Positions 56,370 to 63,555 of a stretch of DNA of 64,000 nucleotides are shown one piece after another; position 1 is the stretch's first letter, and the number at the start of each line of letters is the position of its first letter. The position numbers were made by a program, and so were the translations under genes. The stretch covers positions 422,442 to 486,441 of the forward strand of contig NZ_JAUSUI010000005.1 of the NCBI RefSeq assembly GCF_030813495.1. The letters run 5' to 3'. Source of the stretch: Ancylobacter polymorphus. GTDB taxonomy: Bacteria; Pseudomonadota; Alphaproteobacteria; Rhizobiales; Xanthobacteraceae. Below the pieces are notes generated by a model, which had not been told where the DNA came from, made no database searches, and saw only the letters and a list, made by a program, of their open reading frames with translations.

Positions 56370-56483
56370 GATCCGTTCCTTGACTAAAGCCGCCCGTGTG
56401 AGCGTTGGACCCGCGATCCGGGCGGCGAAGGATCGCGACGTTGGCACGTGAATTGCAATCGCGCGGGTGCGCGTGCACGAGCC

Positions 56484-56774
56484 TCAGCCCAGCATCCCCA
56501 GCGCTTGCATGTAGAGATCGACAATCGCCTCACGCTCGGCGCGCTCGTCGGCGTCCTGCTTGCGGATTTTCAGGATTTCCCGAAGGGCTTTCACGTCGAA
56601 GCCTTCGCCTTTCGCCTCCGCATAAAGGTCGCGCTTGTCGTTGTTCCGGTCCTTGATCTCGCTTTCGAGATTTTCGAGCCGGTCAATGAAGGACTTAAGC
56701 CGCTCCTTGGCGAAGCCGGCGGCGGCATCGGAAAGCGGCTGATCGTCCAGGATATCGTGCGTGCGATCCAGCAT
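56484..56774 (-). CDS. gapR: GapR-like (DUF2312) nucleoid protein encoded by the prophage
   Basis: A 96-residue protein whose residues 22-95 are the DUF2312/GapR fold: ERLKSFIDRLENLESEIKD, then KRDLYAEAKGEGFDVKALRE, and KIRKQDADERAEREAIVDLY ending MQALGML. In Caulobacter GapR clamps overtwisted DNA and stimulates gyrase/topoisomerase IV during replication. A phage copy may support its own replication or replace the host protein. It is longer at the N-terminus by about 15 residues than a minimal core. Confidence 0.92.
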   Translation of the reverse strand: MLDRTHDILDDQPLSDAAAGFAKERLKSFIDRLENLESEIKDRNNDKRDLYAEAKGEGFDVKALREILKIRKQDADERAEREAIVDLYMQALGMLG

Positions 56775-57064
56775 CAGCCTGCCCTCGGCATAGGCCGCTC
56801 AAGCCAAGCGACGCGGGGCATGGAGGGCTGGGGGCGGGACGGATCGAAAGACGGCGGCGAATAGACGACACGCCTTACAGACGGAACGACGCCCGCCATC
56901 TTCGCCTTGTCCCACACCTTGCAGATCGAGCCCTTGCTCGTGCCGTACTTGGCAGCGAGGAATGACGCGCTTTCCTTCCCCTTAGCGCGGACGATGTAGT
57001 CCACCTGTTCGGGGGTGTAGACGCGGGAGGTGATGTAGTCGCTAGGGCGGCTAGTCATGGTCAC
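56774..57064 (-). CDS. Helix-turn-helix phage protein
   Basis: A 96-residue protein. YTPEQVDYIVRAKGKESASFLAAKYGTSKGSICKVWDKAK is a GcrA/homeodomain-like helix-turn-helix; the Pro-rich C-terminus is disordered. It shares a one-base overlap with gapR. DNA-binding early regulator is likely. Confidence 0.7.
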   Translation of the reverse strand: MTMTSRPSDYITSRVYTPEQVDYIVRAKGKESASFLAAKYGTSKGSICKVWDKAKMAGVVPSVRRVVYSPPSFDPSRPQPSMPRVAWLERPMPRAG

Positions 57065-57450
57065 GCCTCCCGCCCAAGCGCGGCGCGCGCCGCTTCCAAG
57101 TGCGCTTCCACCGCGCCCATATCGACCTGAGCAAAACGGTCAGCTTGCGCCGCAATGATTTTTCGCTCGTGTTCGAGACGCGACATCTCTCGGCAGAGCG
57201 CGGCGTCCGCTGCCGCGAGGATCCGTTGATAGACATTGGCTTTGATCGCCTTGATGCGCTTCCGAAGAAGATTTTCGATGGTGCCCGGCGCAATGCCGAT
57301 AGTGCGGGCGAGTTCTGGCCGAACTTCCTGGCGCGAGCGCCCGGTTTTGTCTGCGGCCTTTTGCTCAAGCCTACCAATTAGATAGGCGGCGTGAGCCTCG
57401 TCAGTGGTGAACTCCGCGTGGTTCACTTGTCCATCCTCAATGGATGCCAT
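57061..57450 (-). CDS. Hypothetical phage DNA-binding protein
   Basis: A 129-residue protein: HAAYLIGRLEQKAADKTGRSRQEV, LARTIGIAPGTIENLLRKRIKAI looks like a helix-turn-helix, followed by a long helix with REMSRLEHERKIIAAQADRF. Coupled to the next gene by ATGA. Role unknown. Confidence 0.65.
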   Translation of the reverse strand: MASIEDGQVNHAEFTTDEAHAAYLIGRLEQKAADKTGRSRQEVRPELARTIGIAPGTIENLLRKRIKAIKANVYQRILAAADAALCREMSRLEHERKIIAAQADRFAQVDMGAVEAHLEAARAALGREA

Positions 57451-58003
57451 GTCCGTCGTCTCCGTGGTTCATTGCGAACATCGGAGACGACGACGACGGC
57501 ATAGGAGATTGCAGGGAATGAAGAGGAAGCGGGCGGCGACCGTCAGCATTGGAAGCGAGGTCAGCCGCCCGAGGTGGCCGGAGGCAGGGAGCACCCCCGG
57601 CAGGGAGACGACATTCCAGAGCGTCGGGGTAGTGGCAGCTACCCTGCTCGATCAGATCAGGAAGAGACGGGGCGCCGGGCAATGAGGTGGTGGCAGCCAC
57701 CTCGCGCTCAGTCGGCGTCTTGTTCAGAAGCGAAAGGAAGCAGTCGATGTTGGTCTTGCGGACGGGGCGAAAATGCTCTCGGTCAAATCCAGGCTCGCTA
57801 CTGCACCCATCCGGCACTTCGTTATGGACTTCCCCCAGCAATATGATCCTAGGGTCCACGACCCCAAAACTACGAATGGTGTAGACAAGCCCCTTTACGG
57901 GGTACACCAGCGGGATTCCCAACTTTCGCTCCCAGAACGACACAAGCCATTCAGGGGCGTTGGCCACGCAGACGACCTGCATTCCCACATGCCAGTCGGT
58001 CAT
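57437..58003 (-). CDS. Conserved small-phage-protein-domain fusion with long basic tail
   Basis: A 188-residue protein. The first 110 residues are a conserved phage domain (TDWHVGMQVVCVANAPEW, YPVKGLVYTIRSFG, EVHNEVPDG, REHFRPVRKTNIDCFLSLL). The last 80 residues (LPDLIEQGSCHYPDALECRL..., RPLPLHSLQSPMPSSSSP) are low-complexity and probably a read-on extension; many relatives end soon after the FLSLL motif. Start ATG 58003 overlaps the upstream stop (ATGA-type). Confidence 0.7.
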   Translation of the reverse strand: MTDWHVGMQVVCVANAPEWLVSFWERKLGIPLVYPVKGLVYTIRSFGVVDPRIILLGEVHNEVPDGCSSEPGFDREHFRPVRKTNIDCFLSLLNKTPTEREVAATTSLPGAPSLPDLIEQGSCHYPDALECRLPAGGAPCLRPPRAADLASNADGRRPLPLHSLQSPMPSSSSPMFAMNHGDDGHGIH

Positions 58004-58182
58004 GGAAGATCCCCACGAGCGACGGCGAAAACCGTAAGAAGGACAGGAACAGTCAGCGCCCCGCCAATGAGACCGGCTGTTTCCGGCGCCATAGCCGGAA
58101 ACAGGTTCGCCACCAGCATGGCAGTGCCGGGGGATAGAACGGCCGAAACGAATGCAAGCCAAAGGAGCGCGGCGGCCTTCAT
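58000..58182 (-). CDS. Small two-helix membrane protein
   Basis: A 60-residue protein with two hydrophobic helices (AAALLWLAFVSAVLSPGTAMLVANLF and TAGLIGGALTVPVLLTVFAVA). Second gene from the leftward early promoter, 2 bp after the Cro-like gene. Early small membrane proteins often serve superinfection exclusion, but nothing here proves it. Confidence 0.6.
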   Translation of the reverse strand: MKAAALLWLAFVSAVLSPGTAMLVANLFPAMAPETAGLIGGALTVPVLLTVFAVARGDLP

Positions 58183-58184
58183 CC

Positions 58185-58418
58185 CTACGCCCTCCCTTGA
58201 TCGAGGGCGGGGAGGAAGTCGTCTGCCGAAAGACTGACGCCGCGCTCGTGAGCGGCCCGCAACAGGACAGGAATGTGAGATTGCGGAATGCGGCCACCAG
58301 TTCCGCCCACCTCACGCGGGCGCTTCCAGTTGGAGACGCGAGTGCGATGAACGCCAGCGATCAATGCCACCTTCGTGGGGCCGCCGAGCGCTTCAATGAT
58401 GCGATTTGCCGGTTCCAT
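58185..58418 (-). CDS. Cro-like helix-turn-helix regulator
   Basis: A 77-residue protein: NRIIEALGGPTKVALIAGVHRTRVSNWKRPREVGGTGG is a Cro/YdaS-type helix-turn-helix, followed by IPQSHIPVLLRAAHERGVSL. Divergent to the CI gene with the operator cluster between them, so it is the natural early regulator and first leftward gene. Confidence 0.82.
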   Translation of the reverse strand: MEPANRIIEALGGPTKVALIAGVHRTRVSNWKRPREVGGTGGRIPQSHIPVLLRAAHERGVSLSADDFLPALDQGRA

Positions 58419-58429
58419 GGCCTCGCATT

Positions 58430-58505
58430 GTAGCGATGATCGCTACCCATGCAAGAGAAATCTGTAGCGAAATCGGAACGCCACACGGTAGCGATTTTAA
58501 GCTAC
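58430..58505. promoter_or_regulatory. CI/Cro operator cluster (OL-like), GTAGCGAT palindromes
   Basis: The perfect palindrome GTAGCGAT-G-ATCGCTAC spans 58430-58446. A degenerate copy starts at 58464 (GTAGCGAAATCGGAAC) and a third at 58488-58505 (GTAGCGATTTTAAGCTAC). Because the second and third lie inside the longest possible CI frame, the CI start is probably at 58515, after them. Probable binding sites for CI and Cro controlling both divergent promoters. Confidence 0.85.
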
Positions 58506-58514
58506 GCCTCACGC

Positions 58515-59147
58515 ATGTTTGCACAGTGGGTAAAAGCCGCGCTTGAGCACGCCGACATGAGCGGCGCCGAACTCGCGCGCCATTTGACCGAGCGCCTAGG
58601 ACGGTCCATCGACCGCGCGGCCGTGCAGAAAATGCAGATGGTCGAAGGCACCGGGAAGACGAAGCCCCGCGCCGTCGCCGCCGACGAAATGATCGCCATA
58701 AGCGAAATCACCGGGTACCCTGCGCCCCAAGGCTCAAATTATTCGGTCAACGTCGTCGGCTATGTGGGCGCCGGCTCGGAAGTCCACCCGTTCGACGATC
58801 ACGAAATGGGCGCCGGCCTGGAAACAATCGACACAGACTTCCCGGTGAAGCCTGGCACGGTGGCCGTTATCGTGCGCGGCGATTCCATGCTGCCGATTTT
58901 CGAGGATGGCGACCTTATCGGCTACATGGCCGATAGCGCCGACCCGACGACCTTGATCGGGAAAACCTGTGTCGTTCGCCTGGCCGATGGCCGGACGTTT
59001 ATCAAGAAGCTGAGGCGCGGGTCGGTTGACGGGCTATTCACGCTTGTGAGCGCGAACGCCAGCGACATCGAAGACGTGCAAATCGAGTGGGCGCGGCGCT
59101 ATCGTTTCCGCATCCCGGCGGATGAGTGGAGATCGTCGACGAAATGA
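58515..59147 (+). CDS. CI-type repressor with S24/LexA autoprotease domain
   Basis: A 210-residue repressor. N-terminal DNA-binding domain (KAALEHADMSGAELARHLTERLG), linker, then an S24 domain: cleavage-site-like VGYVGAGSEV (residues 81-90), nucleophile Ser124 in RGDSMLPIF, general base Lys164 or Lys165 in RTFIKKLRRG. RecA-stimulated self-cleavage, hence SOS induction, is expected from the family. I start at ATG 58515 rather than 58449 because operator palindromes occupy the upstream codons. Confidence 0.92.
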   Translation: MFAQWVKAALEHADMSGAELARHLTERLGRSIDRAAVQKMQMVEGTGKTKPRAVAADEMIAISEITGYPAPQGSNYSVNVVGYVGAGSEVHPFDDHEMGAGLETIDTDFPVKPGTVAVIVRGDSMLPIFEDGDLIGYMADSADPTTLIGKTCVVRLADGRTFIKKLRRGSVDGLFTLVSANASDIEDVQIEWARRYRFRIPADEWRSSTK

Positions 59148-59425
59148 CCCGCCAGCTTCTGATGGTTGTCATGGCGGTAGCGCTGGCCGGCTGCGTTGAA
59201 AGCCGGGGTACGCAATTGGCGCAATGCGAAATGGAAGCGCGGAAGCACCAGAACGACGAAATCAGCCGTTACGCCTTCACAAACCTCTGCATGCGGTCAA
59301 AGGGCTACCAGAGGGCGGATAATTGCTGGAACAGGTATGACGCGGGCGAGGATGCGAAGTGCTTCCATAGCGCCAATCAAATAGCGCGGGCATTTGATGC
59401 CATAGGAGACGCCATCGGCCGATAG
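59144..59425 (+). CDS. Small lipoprotein downstream of CI
   Basis: A 93-residue lipoprotein (MTRQLLMVVMAVALAGC; Cys17) with five further Cys. Its ATG overlaps the CI stop (ATGA), so it is expressed from the lysogenic promoter, then ends at an intrinsic terminator. Such lysogenic-conversion lipoproteins often alter the envelope or exclude superinfection; that is inference. Confidence 0.75.
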   Translation: MTRQLLMVVMAVALAGCVESRGTQLAQCEMEARKHQNDEISRYAFTNLCMRSKGYQRADNCWNRYDAGEDAKCFHSANQIARAFDAIGDAIGR

Positions 59426-59448
59426 GCCAGACAACCGATGATGATCCG

Positions 59449-59470
59449 CCCGGCTTCGGCCGGGTTTTTT
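59449..59470 (+). terminator. Intrinsic terminator of the CI-lipoprotein operon
   Basis: CCCGGC-TTCG-GCCGGG hairpin with a stable tetraloop followed by six T (59465-59470). Confidence 0.9.
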
Positions 59471-59486
59471 ATTGCCCGAATTTTTT

Positions 59487-59534
59487 GTAGCGATTTTCGC
59501 TCCAGCCTATTTACAACGTAGCGCACATCGCTAC
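59487..59534. promoter_or_regulatory. Second operator pair (OR-like) ahead of the rightward early genes
   Basis: GTAGCGATTTTCGCTCC (59487-59503, one base off a perfect palindrome) and GTAGCGCACATCGCTAC (59518-59534, palindromic arms of six). They share the GTAGCGAT half-site with 58430-58505. The 14-bp spacer contains TATTTACAA, a possible -10 region, so CI would shut the rightward early promoter. Confidence 0.82.
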
Positions 59535-59629
59535 ACTACCCCCATCGCCTCACACGAAGCGACGCGCCGGGCCGCCCCAATCCCCCTCGCCAACTGGCCC
59601 GGCGCAATTCTTCCGCGATGGAGAGTGAG

Positions 59630-59977
59630 ATGCCTCCTGCCTTCTATCCCTTCGTGATCGAGATCGAGCACAACGGCGAATACGTCGAAGTCATGCAGGA
59701 CTGGCAGGGGAACCCCATGGCCTACCTGTACGGGACCGCCACCCGCGCCGAGATGCTGATGTCTCAGGCGGAACTTGACGACATGTACGAGACGATTGAC
59801 GGCGAGGCTCGGCATTACGAGCCGGACTGGAGCCAGCGCAAGCGCGCGGTTGCGGAGGCTTGCCGCGTCGAAGTCCCCCGCGCGTCGCAGCAGTACACGG
59901 CCTTTGTCGGCGCGTGGCGCGAGCATCGCCGGGCTGCGGCTGAAAACGCTGCCCCTGAAATGACCGCTGCGGAGTGA
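59630..59977 (+). CDS. Hypothetical early phage protein
   Basis: A 115-residue acidic protein from ATG 59630, preceded by GGAG at the right distance (ATG 59618 has none). FYPFVIEIEHNGEYVEVMQDWQGN at the N-terminus, charged helical C-terminus. First gene of the rightward early operon. Family not recognised. Confidence 0.65.
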   Translation: MPPAFYPFVIEIEHNGEYVEVMQDWQGNPMAYLYGTATRAEMLMSQAELDDMYETIDGEARHYEPDWSQRKRAVAEACRVEVPRASQQYTAFVGAWREHRRAAAENAAPEMTAAE

Positions 59978-59980
59978 GCC

Positions 59981-60340
59981 ATGAGCGAGCTAGTCGACTG
60001 GAAAATTGCTGCGGCGAGCATCTGCGACGCCATGCAAGAGCGCGCTACGCAGGTCGCAACTCGCGCCTCCGAAGACCTGTATGAGCACATGATGATGTCA
60101 GTGCAGGATTATCTTCGGTCCAACGTAAGATTCAACCTGTCTGAAGAACTGCGGCGCGTGTCTGCCGAGTGCGGTCGCCTCAGGGCCTCGAATGCCAGCC
60201 TTCTGGCGGGCGCTAAGCTTGCGCTTGATCTTGCCGAAGGGCTCATCAACAGCGACTACGAGGGTACGTCGGCGCACGAACCGATGATGGCCGAGCTTGA
60301 GCCGGTAAGAGCCGCGATTGCCAAGGCCGAGGGCCGGTAA
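59981..60340 (+). CDS. Hypothetical helical early phage protein
   Basis: A 119-residue protein, almost wholly helical (MSVQDYLRSNVRFNLSEELRRVSAECGRLRASNASLLAGAKLALDLAEGL). The stop shares a base with the next start (TAATG). Family not recognised. Confidence 0.6.
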   Translation: MSELVDWKIAAASICDAMQERATQVATRASEDLYEHMMMSVQDYLRSNVRFNLSEELRRVSAECGRLRASNASLLAGAKLALDLAEGLINSDYEGTSAHEPMMAELEPVRAAIAKAEGR

Positions 60341-60516
60341 TGCGCCAGTCCTCCCACGACATCCGCCCCATAGGCCAAGCCATCCGCGACGCAGAGCGCG
60401 AGCTTAGCGATGCCGAATGGACGGGCGACGAACAAGCAATCACGCGAGCGTCAACTGTCCTCGCGTCCCTGAAATCACAAGCGGCGCACGGCGAAGAATA
60501 CGCCGTGCCGTTCTGA
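60340..60516 (+). CDS. Hypothetical small early phage protein
   Basis: A 58-residue helical protein (RPIGQAIRDAERELSDAEWTGDEQAITRAS...) coupled to the upstream gene by TAATG. Begins and ends cleanly between two operon genes. Function unknown. Confidence 0.55.
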   Translation: MRQSSHDIRPIGQAIRDAERELSDAEWTGDEQAITRASTVLASLKSQAAHGEEYAVPF

Positions 60517-60520
60517 GGGA

Positions 60521-60829
60521 ATGATGATGAGCGCAAAGTGGAAAGACATCACGACATACTCTCGTGATGAAAAGGTGCGCGCGCCGGCCACTTGGGAGCT
60601 TCGCCTTACCCACGACATTCGCGTGGTCGTTATGCGGGCTCATCGAGACGACCCGAACAATTGGACTATGCATTGCCGTCCGTGGTTCGACACATGGCCC
60701 CTCGGTCTGCCGTCTTCGCCTGATTGGCGCGATGAAGCTATGTCGCGTGCGCTAACGCTGGTGCACGCCAAGGTGGATGAACTGGAAACAGCGCTTCTCG
60801 CCGCCCGCACCCTCTCGGAGGGTGAGTGA
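60521..60829 (+). CDS. Hypothetical early phage protein
   Basis: A 102-residue protein; three consecutive ATGs (60521, 60524, 60527) leave the start open, a TGAGGGA precedes them. Contains RVVVMRAHRDDPNNWTMHCRPWFD-like core and C-terminal helix. Family not recognised. Confidence 0.6.
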   Translation: MMMSAKWKDITTYSRDEKVRAPATWELRLTHDIRVVVMRAHRDDPNNWTMHCRPWFDTWPLGLPSSPDWRDEAMSRALTLVHAKVDELETALLAARTLSEGE

Positions 60830-60830
60830 G

Positions 60831-61145
60831 ATGGGCAATGTCGAGTTGCGTCACATTCGCCTTGCAGAGCGCTGCGTCGAACGCCCGTACAATCGTGGCT
60901 CGGTCGACAGGGCGGCCAAAATAATCGCGGAAGCGATGGGCGCCCCCTCCACCGTAGACCGGGCGCTCTTCGATGAGATGGTAGAGGCGCTTCAGTGGTT
61001 TGTCGACAATGACGACACCATGGAAGGCGATGACCCCATGCCTGAGAAGGGCAATCTTTCTTGGGATGAGATCAACGCCTTTTGGCTCGCAGGGCTTCGC
61101 CGCGCCCGCGACATCCTCGCCAAAGCTCGTGAGGCCGGGAAATGA
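60831..61145 (+). CDS. Hypothetical early phage protein
   Basis: A 104-residue acidic protein from ATG 60831 (RGSVDRAAKIIAEAMG, DEMVEALQWFVDNDDT, ENAFWLAGLRRARDILAKA-type). GGTGAGTGAG precedes the start. Coupled by ATGA to the next tiny gene. Confidence 0.6.
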   Translation: MGNVELRHIRLAERCVERPYNRGSVDRAAKIIAEAMGAPSTVDRALFDEMVEALQWFVDNDDTMEGDDPMPEKGNLSWDEINAFWLAGLRRARDILAKAREAGK

Positions 61146-61243
61146 GCGCGCTCGATTACTGCATAGAGGTCCTAGGCCCGTTCCTCGCGCTTCTGCTTCT
61201 CAACATCATCCTCGCCCTTATCGCTGTCGCCCTCGGAGCGTGA
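61142..61243 (+). CDS. Tiny membrane protein
   Basis: A 33-residue protein with one hydrophobic helix (GPFLALLLLNIILALIAVAL). ATG overlaps the upstream stop and its stop lies 1 bp before the next ATG, so it is in the coupled chain. Function unknown. Confidence 0.5.
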   Translation: MSALDYCIEVLGPFLALLLLNIILALIAVALGA

Positions 61244-61244
61244 C

Positions 61245-61454
61245 ATGGACTCGCACACCGCAGAAGCCTTCGCTTGGGCCGTCGCCATCCTTGCCCTTTG
61301 GTTGGGCTTCGTCGTCTTGGCTCTCGTTTGGCTCAACCACCGCCCCCGCAAGGCTGATCGCGAATACCGCGCCAGCCTCCGCAACGCAGCCGCGTCCTAC
61401 GAGGATGAGGGCGTGCATGGTGACGTGGTGATCGTGCCCCGGAGGGATGTGTAA
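61245..61454 (+). CDS. Small single-pass membrane protein
   Basis: A 69-residue protein with an N-terminal helix (AWAVAILALWLGFVVLALVWL) and a charged cytoplasmic tail. Its stop overlaps the next start (TAATG). Pairs with the tiny membrane gene just upstream. Confidence 0.6.
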   Translation: MDSHTAEAFAWAVAILALWLGFVVLALVWLNHRPRKADREYRASLRNAAASYEDEGVHGDVVIVPRRDV

Positions 61455-61798
61455 TGGCGTCCATCTTTGTCGAAAACTGCTCGCACGCCGCCGCCGGTAT
61501 GCTCTGCCGTGACGACCTGGCGTTAGAAATCGCGACGACGGCCGGGCAGGGAAGCGCAAGCGCATTCTTCCTTTCAATCGGTGAAGACATAGAGCGGCAA
61601 GCTGGTCGATTCGTTGCCGAGCGCATGATGTATGTTCTCGCAACGTGCGTAGGTTTTGTAGCTATGGCCGCGCCTATTTCAGGGAAGGGCGCGAGCCTCG
61701 ATACACTGGCCGACCCCGCCTGTTTCTTCGCTGGGCGCATTCGTCACATGGATATGCACGCCCTCCCGTTCGCCGACAGCGAGGGAGGGCGCCCATGA
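61454..61798 (+). CDS. Hypothetical early phage protein
   Basis: A 114-residue protein (MASIFVENCSHAAAGMLCRDDL..., GEDIERQAGRFVAERMMYVLATCVGFVAMAAPI). A weakly hydrophobic central helix is visible. Coupled to the next gene by ATGA. Function unknown. Confidence 0.6.
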   Translation: MASIFVENCSHAAAGMLCRDDLALEIATTAGQGSASAFFLSIGEDIERQAGRFVAERMMYVLATCVGFVAMAAPISGKGASLDTLADPACFFAGRIRHMDMHALPFADSEGGRP

Positions 61799-62031
61799 CT
61801 GACCCCGCGAAGGCCGGAGAGCGCGAGCTTCGGCAGAAAGCCTTCATCCGCGTCTGCCGTGACAGCGGGTTCCAGCTTGAGGCCCACCGGGCCGCCATCA
61901 TCGCCGCAGGCGTCATCGGGTGCCATCCGTTCGAGATGGCCTCGGCGTTCGGCTCCATGACTGTCATGGCGCAGATCGCGGATGGAACGCATTCCGCCGC
62001 CCGCGACGCGGAGGAGCGCGCCGATGGTTGA
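61795..62031 (+). CDS. Hypothetical early phage protein
   Basis: A 78-residue helical protein from ATG 61795 (ELRQKAFIRVCRDSGFQLEAHRAAIIAAGVIG). Overlaps the J-domain-like gene by 8 bp. Family not recognised. Confidence 0.55.
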   Translation: MTDPAKAGERELRQKAFIRVCRDSGFQLEAHRAAIIAAGVIGCHPFEMASAFGSMTVMAQIADGTHSAARDAEERADG

Positions 62032-62626
62032 GGCATATCCGCTGCAATGGCCAAATCGGCCGCGCAAGGCCACACGCAGGCGCGCCACCTTCGGGACCGT
62101 CAAGGGCTACGGCAAAGCGCCCCTCACCGTCGCGGAAGCCGTCGAGCGTTTGAGCGGCGAGCTTGCGCGCCTCGGTGCCCGCTATGTCGTCATATCGTCC
62201 AATGTCGAACTGCGGCGGGATGGGCTTCCCCGCTCGGGACAGAAGGAACCGGCTGATCCCGGCGTCGCGGTCTATTTCCAGCTCGCCGGTAAGCCGCACT
62301 GCCTGCCGTGCGACACCTTCGACCGGGTTGCCGACAACATGGCGGCCATTGCGGGGCACATCAAGGCTGTCAGGGCGCAGGAAGCGTACGGCGTTGCCAC
62401 GATTGCCGAGAGCTTCGCCGGGTTCGTCGCGTTGCCGCCACCGGGCGCGGCGCGCCCCTGGCGCGAGGTGATGGGGTTCAGCCCCATCCACCGGCCCGGC
62501 TCGCAGGAGATCGCCGAGCGGTATCGCCGTCTCGCGCGCGACAAGCACCCGGACGCCGGCGGATCGCAGGAGGCCATGGCCGAACTCAACGCCGCCCGCG
62601 ACGCGGCCATGAAGGAGGGCGGGTGA
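62024..62626 (+). CDS. Phage protein with C-terminal J-domain-like helix
   Basis: A 200-residue protein. Residues 1-130 form an unknown domain (KATRRRATFGTVKGYGKAPLTVAEAVERL; KPHCLPCDTFDRVADNMAAIAGHIKA). The last 41 residues contain IAERYRRLARDKHPDAGGS with the His-Pro-Asp J motif (about 175-177), followed by a helix as in J domains. Such proteins may recruit host DnaK to phage replication. Ends directly before the next ATG. Confidence 0.75.
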   Translation: MVEAYPLQWPNRPRKATRRRATFGTVKGYGKAPLTVAEAVERLSGELARLGARYVVISSNVELRRDGLPRSGQKEPADPGVAVYFQLAGKPHCLPCDTFDRVADNMAAIAGHIKAVRAQEAYGVATIAESFAGFVALPPPGAARPWREVMGFSPIHRPGSQEIAERYRRLARDKHPDAGGSQEAMAELNAARDAAMKEGG

Positions 62627-63409
62627 ATGGCGCGCGCCTACTACAACGAGATAGACCCTTACGCCGCGCAATGGTTGCGCAACCTGATCGCCGCCGGCCA
62701 CATCGCGCCCGGCGACGTGGATACAAGGAGCATTGCCGATGTCCGACCCGACGACCTCGCCGGCTACACGCAGTGCCATTTCTTCGCCGGGATCGGAGGC
62801 TGGTCCTACGCAGCTCGACTGGCTGGATGGCCTGACGAGCGCCCCCTGTGGACCGCAAGCGCCCCATGCCCGCCTTGGTCGCGCGCTCGAATCTGGCACC
62901 GTGCGGCCGCTGGCGAGAAAGACCCGCGAGACCTTTGGCCCGCTTTCGTGCCCCTCGTCGCAGACCGGCGCCCCGCCGACCTCTTCGGGGAGCAGGTGTC
63001 CGGCCGGAAGGTCGGGCCTTGGATCGAGCGCGCCAAGGACAGCCTCCAAAAGCTTGGCTACGCGTTCAGCGGGACCGACAGGCGGTCCCGTGACCATGAG
63101 GGCCCCCAAGGGCGCGAGCGCTTCTATTTTTCTGCCCACTTTGGCGGCACGCGAGGGAAAGGACTGGTCTCGCGGCGAGGTACTCGCACGGCTCGACCGT
63201 GGAGATGGCGTGGCGAAGAGGATTTGCGCGCTATCGCCAGCGCTCCGTTCGAGCCCGGACATAGTTGGCCTCAACCCCTCATTCGCCGCAGCGATGATGG
63301 GGTTTCCCCCAGAGTGGCAGCGCTGCGCGCCTACGGAAATGCCATCGACCCTTATGTCGCGGCGGAAGTGATCGGCGCCTTCCTCGACGCTGAGAGGGAC
63401 GCCGCATGA
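62627..63409 (+). CDS. C5 cytosine DNA methyltransferase (phage, divergent)
   Basis: A 260-residue protein. The SAM motif FAGIGGWSYA (residues 53-62), catalytic-loop region APCPPWS with Cys81, LWPAFVPLV, FGEQVSG, and the C-terminal RAYGNAIDPYVAAEVIGAFL of C5 methyltransferases are all present. The loop lacks the usual PCQP and G-rich part, and the middle (residues 150-220) is poorly conserved, where another frame is also coding-like (62733-63371). Activity is uncertain. Confidence 0.75.
   Translation: MARAYYNEIDPYAAQWLRNLIAAGHIAPGDVDTRSIADVRPDDLAGYTQCHFFAGIGGWSYAARLAGWPDERPLWTASAPCPPWSRARIWHRAAAGEKDPRDLWPAFVPLVADRRPADLFGEQVSGRKVGPWIERAKDSLQKLGYAFSGTDRRSRDHEGPQGRERFYFSAHFGGTRGKGLVSRRGTRTARPWRWRGEEDLRAIASAPFEPGHSWPQPLIRRSDDGVSPRVAALRAYGNAIDPYVAAEVIGAFLDAERDAA
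62733..63371 (+). CDS. Overlapping frame resembling a phage GFPxxW-motif protein
   Basis: In the +1 frame inside the C5 methyltransferase gene lies a 212-codon frame. It contains RETFGPLS, FLPTLAAREGKDW, LARLDRGDGVAKRICALSP and GLNPSFAAAMMGFPPEWQ, all typical of a widespread phage protein often annotated near C5 methyltransferases. The ends look Ser/Arg-rich. Either two genes overlap or one frame reflects conserved dual coding. I list it as a possible gene. Confidence 0.45.
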   Translation: MPMSDPTTSPATRSAISSPGSEAGPTQLDWLDGLTSAPCGPQAPHARLGRALESGTVRPLARKTRETFGPLSCPSSQTGAPPTSSGSRCPAGRSGLGSSAPRTASKSLATRSAGPTGGPVTMRAPKGASASIFLPTLAAREGKDWSRGEVLARLDRGDGVAKRICALSPALRSSPDIVGLNPSFAAAMMGFPPEWQRCAPTEMPSTLMSRRK

Positions 63410-63555
63410 ACCAGGCGCCCGAAAGTCTCATGACGGCCATCGTGCGCGGAGTCATCTGCGCCATCTGCGCGGCCGGCTTCCTTCTCACCAAGACCACCGC
63501 CCTTGACGGCCTCGTGAGGGTCGCGGCGCTGGTCATTTACGGAGACGCATCGTGA
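63406..63555 (+). CDS. Tiny hydrophobic protein
   Basis: A 49-residue protein with a central hydrophobic stretch (AIVRGVICAICAAGFLLTKT) and a C-terminal LVRVAALVIYG helix. Overlaps the methyltransferase stop and next start (GTGA). Function unknown. Confidence 0.5.
   Translation: MNQAPESLMTAIVRGVICAICAAGFLLTKTTALDGLVRVAALVIYGDAS

Noticed and set aside
58449..58514. Upstream start for the CI repressor
   Set aside because: The added 22 residues are not part of the repressor fold and the DNA contains two operator copies.
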